A program made the position numbers and the translations under genes. The notes under the pieces are model-generated. The model ran no database searches. It was not told the origin of the DNA and saw nothing but the letters and a program-made list of their open reading frames with translations. DNA of 64,000 nucleotides, taken from contig NZ_JAFEIF010000069.1 in NCBI RefSeq assembly GCF_017848645.1, positions 1 to 64,000 of the forward strand, given 5' to 3'. How positions within the stretch are numbered: the stretch's first letter is position 1; each line of letters starts with the position of its first letter. Below, one piece after another: positions 62,368-64,000 of the stretch. The stretch is from Limnohabitans sp. GTDB taxonomy: Bacteria; Pseudomonadota; Gammaproteobacteria; Burkholderiales; Burkholderiaceae_C.

Positions 62368-62700
62368 ATGCCAATCAGCCCCCGAGTCGCCCCGCTGCAA
62401 GCCAGTGAATTCGACACCTTCATCAACCAGCAGGCTGGCCCCGTGGTCATCGATTTCTGGGCACCTTGGTGTGGCCCATGCCGCGCTTTGGCGCCCACGC
62501 TGGAACGCTTGGCCGAAAACCTTGAGGGTGTTGTGGCCGTGCGCAAGATCAATGTGGACGAAGCCGCCGAGCTGGCATCCGCCTTCGGCGTGCGCAGTAT
62601 CCCCACCCTGATTTTGTTCAAGGACGGACAAGCCTTGTCGCAGGTGGTGGGCAGTCAGACCGAATCCGAACTGGTGAAGTGGGTAGGCTCGGCGTTTTGA
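62368..62700 (+). CDS. Thioredoxin
   Basis: A 110-aa thioredoxin with the active site WCGPC (Cys35 and Cys38) in VVIDFWAPWCGPCRALAP, the cis-proline region GVRSIPTLILFKDG, and a C-terminal GSQTESELVKWV. It reduces protein disulphides in the cytoplasm. The ATG at 62368 has AAGGA nine bases upstream; a longer frame adds unrelated residues. It lies in the insertion-prone zone rather than near a thioredoxin reductase, so it may be an accessory copy. Confidence 0.88.
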   Translation: MPISPRVAPLQASEFDTFINQQAGPVVIDFWAPWCGPCRALAPTLERLAENLEGVVAVRKINVDEAAELASAFGVRSIPTLILFKDGQALSQVVGSQTESELVKWVGSAF

Positions 62701-62763
62701 GCCCTGTCACCATGCGCCTACCAGAGGATGTGGTGGACTATTGCAAGGGCATGGTCGATGAAT

Positions 62764-62815
62764 CCGGTTGCGGTATGCCGGGGATGGACGAAGAGATGGA
62801 CGGGGCGGTGCAATT
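62764..62815 (-). pseudogene. ykgJ-type relic 2 (short fragment)
   Basis: The minus strand around 62770-62815 reads NCTAPSISSSIPGIPQP in one frame, the part of YkgJ-type proteins just after their CxxCxxxCC cluster. The fragment contains the 25-nt segment at 62775-62799 found in relics 1 and 3 with two or three base changes. Nothing before or after continues the gene. It lies directly upstream of the MazEF-like promoter. Confidence 0.5.
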
Positions 62816-62852
62816 GGGACTTGACTGTGCGAGCCCCCAACCTAAAATGCAG

Positions 62853-62862
62853 TTGATATCAA
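62853..62862. promoter_or_regulatory. Palindromic operator of the MazEF-like pair
   Basis: TTGATATCAA is a perfect 10-bp palindrome 18 bp upstream of the antitoxin ATG and overlaps a likely promoter (TATTGAAT). Ribbon-helix-helix antitoxins bind such short palindromes to autoregulate. The role is inferred from position. Confidence 0.5.
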
Positions 62863-62880
62863 TATTGAATAGCCAACACC

Positions 62881-63156
62881 ATGACCACCCAAGTTCTCAT
62901 CCGACTCCCCACAGAGGTTGCAAGACGTTTTCGCAACGCCATCCCTGCTCGTCAGCGAAGCGAATTTGTGCGCAAGCTGCTGGAGGAAAACCTTCCGAAT
63001 GTGGATGACCACATGTATGAACTCGCCCTTCAGGCAGAGGCGTTTGACCGTGCTAACCCAGAGGAAGTGAGCGAGCTCGACGCAACCCTCATGGACGGTC
63101 TTGACCCCAACGAAACTTTTGACAACGCCAAATTGCTTGCCTTATGCCAAAAGTGA
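62881..63156 (+). CDS. Ribbon-helix-helix antitoxin of a MazEF-like pair
   Basis: A 91-aa protein. The N-terminal RHH-type DNA-binding region reads MTTQVLIRLPTEVARRFRNA with IPARQRSEFVRKLLEENLP. An acidic C-terminal tail (about 55-91) probably wraps the toxin. It overlaps the toxin start by 13 bases (toxin ATG at 63144, antitoxin stop at 63156), typical for coupled toxin-antitoxin genes. The short palindrome upstream is a candidate operator. Confidence 0.82.
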   Translation: MTTQVLIRLPTEVARRFRNAIPARQRSEFVRKLLEENLPNVDDHMYELALQAEAFDRANPEEVSELDATLMDGLDPNETFDNAKLLALCQK

Positions 63157-63482
63157 GAAAAGAAATCGAACGGGGGGAAGTCTTTTGGGCAAGACTGGAT
63201 CCGACGGTGGGCTCAGAGCTGCAAAAAACCCGACCTGTTGTTGTTCTCTCCATCAACCCACTTAACAAGGCAAGAAAAACGGTGGTGGTTGTTCCACTCT
63301 CGACCTCGGCACCAGCCATTGAGTTTCTGAATGTCGCGCTCAAAGGTGGATCAGTGGCTCGATGCGAACACATTCGTTCCATCGACAAAACCCGATTGGC
63401 CGACAGGATTGGTTCAATTTCAGATGCGGACATGACAAAGATCGAAGAGGGAATCTCTCGGATTCTTGGCGTCAATCACTGA
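63144..63482 (+). CDS. MazF/PemK-family endoribonuclease toxin
   Basis: A 112-aa toxin. Family motifs are GEVFWARLDPTVGSELQKTR with PVVVLS (the N-terminal substrate loop and catalytic Arg), KTVVVVPLSTS and CEHIRSIDKTRLADRIG. MazF toxins cleave mRNA or rRNA at short sequences and stop growth. It overlaps the RHH antitoxin gene and ends just before relic 3 of ykgJ. The catalytic residues appear intact, so the module is probably functional. Confidence 0.9.
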   Translation: MPKVRKEIERGEVFWARLDPTVGSELQKTRPVVVLSINPLNKARKTVVVVPLSTSAPAIEFLNVALKGGSVARCEHIRSIDKTRLADRIGSISDADMTKIEEGISRILGVNH

Positions 63483-63502
63483 TTGAGATCATCGACGAAC
63501 CA

Positions 63503-63727
63503 TCACCCCGGCCGCGTCAACGCCTCCAGCCGCATCAACCAAGCCCGGGCGTGCACCCCGCCGTCTTCTACAGCCCCGCACATCTCCACCGCCGCTTGCA
63601 GCTGCCCACACACCGCAGGCCGCTCGGGCTGCCCAAAAATTTTGCAGCGCAGCTGTTCGTCCAGTTGCACGCAGGGCACGCCCGCTGGTTTGCCGTTGGG
63701 CATGCCGGGGATGGGCGATGAAATGGT
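63503..63727 (-). pseudogene. ykgJ-type relic 3 (longest, N-terminus lost)
   Basis: The minus strand encodes [40 protein letters not shown] and LQAAVEMCG, then an extension to a stop at 63503. This is the C-terminal two thirds of a YkgJ-type cysteine-cluster protein. The N-terminal CxxCxxxCC part is gone; the frame upstream is replaced by unrelated sequence before the RelE-like promoter. An internal ATG at 63703 could give a 66-aa product. It shares about 150 nt with relic 1. Confidence 0.72.
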
Positions 63728-63770
63728 GAGGCATCTTGAGGTCTAAGGAAAGAATTTCGATTGCTCACGA

Positions 63771-63786
63771 TTAGCGTTTTTGCTAA
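63771..63786. promoter_or_regulatory. Inverted repeat upstream of the RelE-like gene
   Basis: TTAGC (63771-63775) and GCTAA (63782-63786) flank a 6-nt GTTTTT spacer, 8 bp before the ATG at 63795. Such short dyads next to a toxin-antitoxin start are typical operators of HigA-type antitoxins, inferred from position. Confidence 0.45.
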
Positions 63787-63794
63787 CATGATGT

Positions 63795-64000
63795 ATGGCT
63801 TTTGAAATTCAATACTTCCATGAGCGTGTGTACGCAGAAGTGCAATCATGGCCTGTTGATGTCCTCGCCGACTATGCGCGATTGGTAGAACTTCTCACGG
63901 AACATGGGCCGAGCCTTCGCTTGCCACATTCGCGCGCTTTTGGTGATGGCTTGTTTGAACTGCGCCCGCGCGGCCGATCGGGAATTGGTCGGGCGTTTTA
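63795..64000 (+). CDS. RelE/HigB-like (phage Gp49-type) toxin, partial at window end
   Basis: An open frame of 68 codons running off the window: MAFEIQYFHERVYAEVQSWP, followed by DVLADYARLVELLTEHGPSL and LPHSRAFGDGLFELRPRGRS. This is the pattern of Gp49/HigB-type ribosome-dependent RNases, where 'L-R-x-P-x-S-R-x-L-x-D-G-L-x-E-L-R' is typical. An antitoxin (HigA) gene is expected just beyond the window. It starts 68 bp from the ykgJ relic, another toxin module in the same insertion zone. Confidence 0.75.
   Translation, partial: MAFEIQYFHERVYAEVQSWPVDVLADYARLVELLTEHGPSLRLPHSRAFGDGLFELRPRGRSGIGRAF

Overview
The window looks like chromosomal DNA of a GC-rich betaproteobacterium, most likely Burkholderiales and Comamonadaceae-like (Limnohabitans, Rhodoferax or Polaromonas type). 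The evidence is the gene order mnmG-rsmG-(lysE)2-parA-hydrolase-parB, a fused one-chain indolepyruvate oxidoreductase with a neighbouring Lrp regulator, minCDE, and many Bug-type periplasmic receptors. The species assignment is inference from gene content; no database was searched.

Layout. 0.3-2.3 kb: a hipBA toxin-antitoxin pair, followed by relics of a CaiB-type CoA-transferase and a frameshifted AbrB/SpoVT-type antitoxin. 2.3-19.6 kb: one long leftward catabolic cluster of 16 genes plus a terminal LysR gene. It encodes two half-size MaoC hydratases, an enoyl-CoA hydratase, an SDR, a DUF35-thiolase fusion, two acyl-CoA dehydrogenases, a CoA ligase, a CaiB CoA-transferase, a full MaoC hydratase, an MmgE/PrpD protein and a CitE lyase, with two Bug receptors, a nitronate monooxygenase and a thioesterase. 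Together they could activate an acid to its CoA ester, oxidise and hydrate it, and cleave it by retro-aldol or Claisen-type steps. A REP-like doublet separates the cluster from LysR. 19.9-30.8 kb: dapD of the long (Pseudomonas/actinobacterial) type, a DUF4143 ATPase with an unusual palindrome array, acetoacetyl-CoA synthetase, cobalamin adenosyltransferase, a GlcD-like oxidase, a BenE transporter, a Tat/lipoprotein amidase and a LuxR regulator.

30.9-48.7 kb: chromosome maintenance. Reading leftward, the order is mnmG, rsmG, two LysE exporters, parA, a hydrolase, parB and two tandem hybrid histidine kinases. Four parS-like sites lie at 38.0-39.2 kb, two of them perfect. Then come glutamate dehydrogenase, Lrp, indolepyruvate oxidoreductase and minCDE. 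An AT-rich gap upstream of minC carries two perfect DnaA boxes arranged as a 13-bp inverted repeat, so the window probably lies near oriC. 48.7-55.8 kb: small membrane proteins, a Spy-like protein, a copper module (copZ, copA), hemerythrin, a class II aldolase and an Old Yellow Enzyme.

55.8-64 kb: accessory DNA. An AT-richer cassette (56.1-60.3 kb) carries a PD-(D/E)XK-like protein, a membrane-anchored coiled-coil protein, a tiny membrane protein, a DUF4230-like protein, a glycine-rich pore-like protein and a polytopic membrane protein. I cannot match this combination to a named system, and it is the best candidate here for something undescribed. To its right, three relics of a ykgJ-type gene share a 25-nt motif and punctuate a run of inserted modules: a umuC relic, an AhpD-like protein with an AraC regulator, thioredoxin, a MazEF-like pair, and the start of a RelE/HigB-like gene at the window edge.
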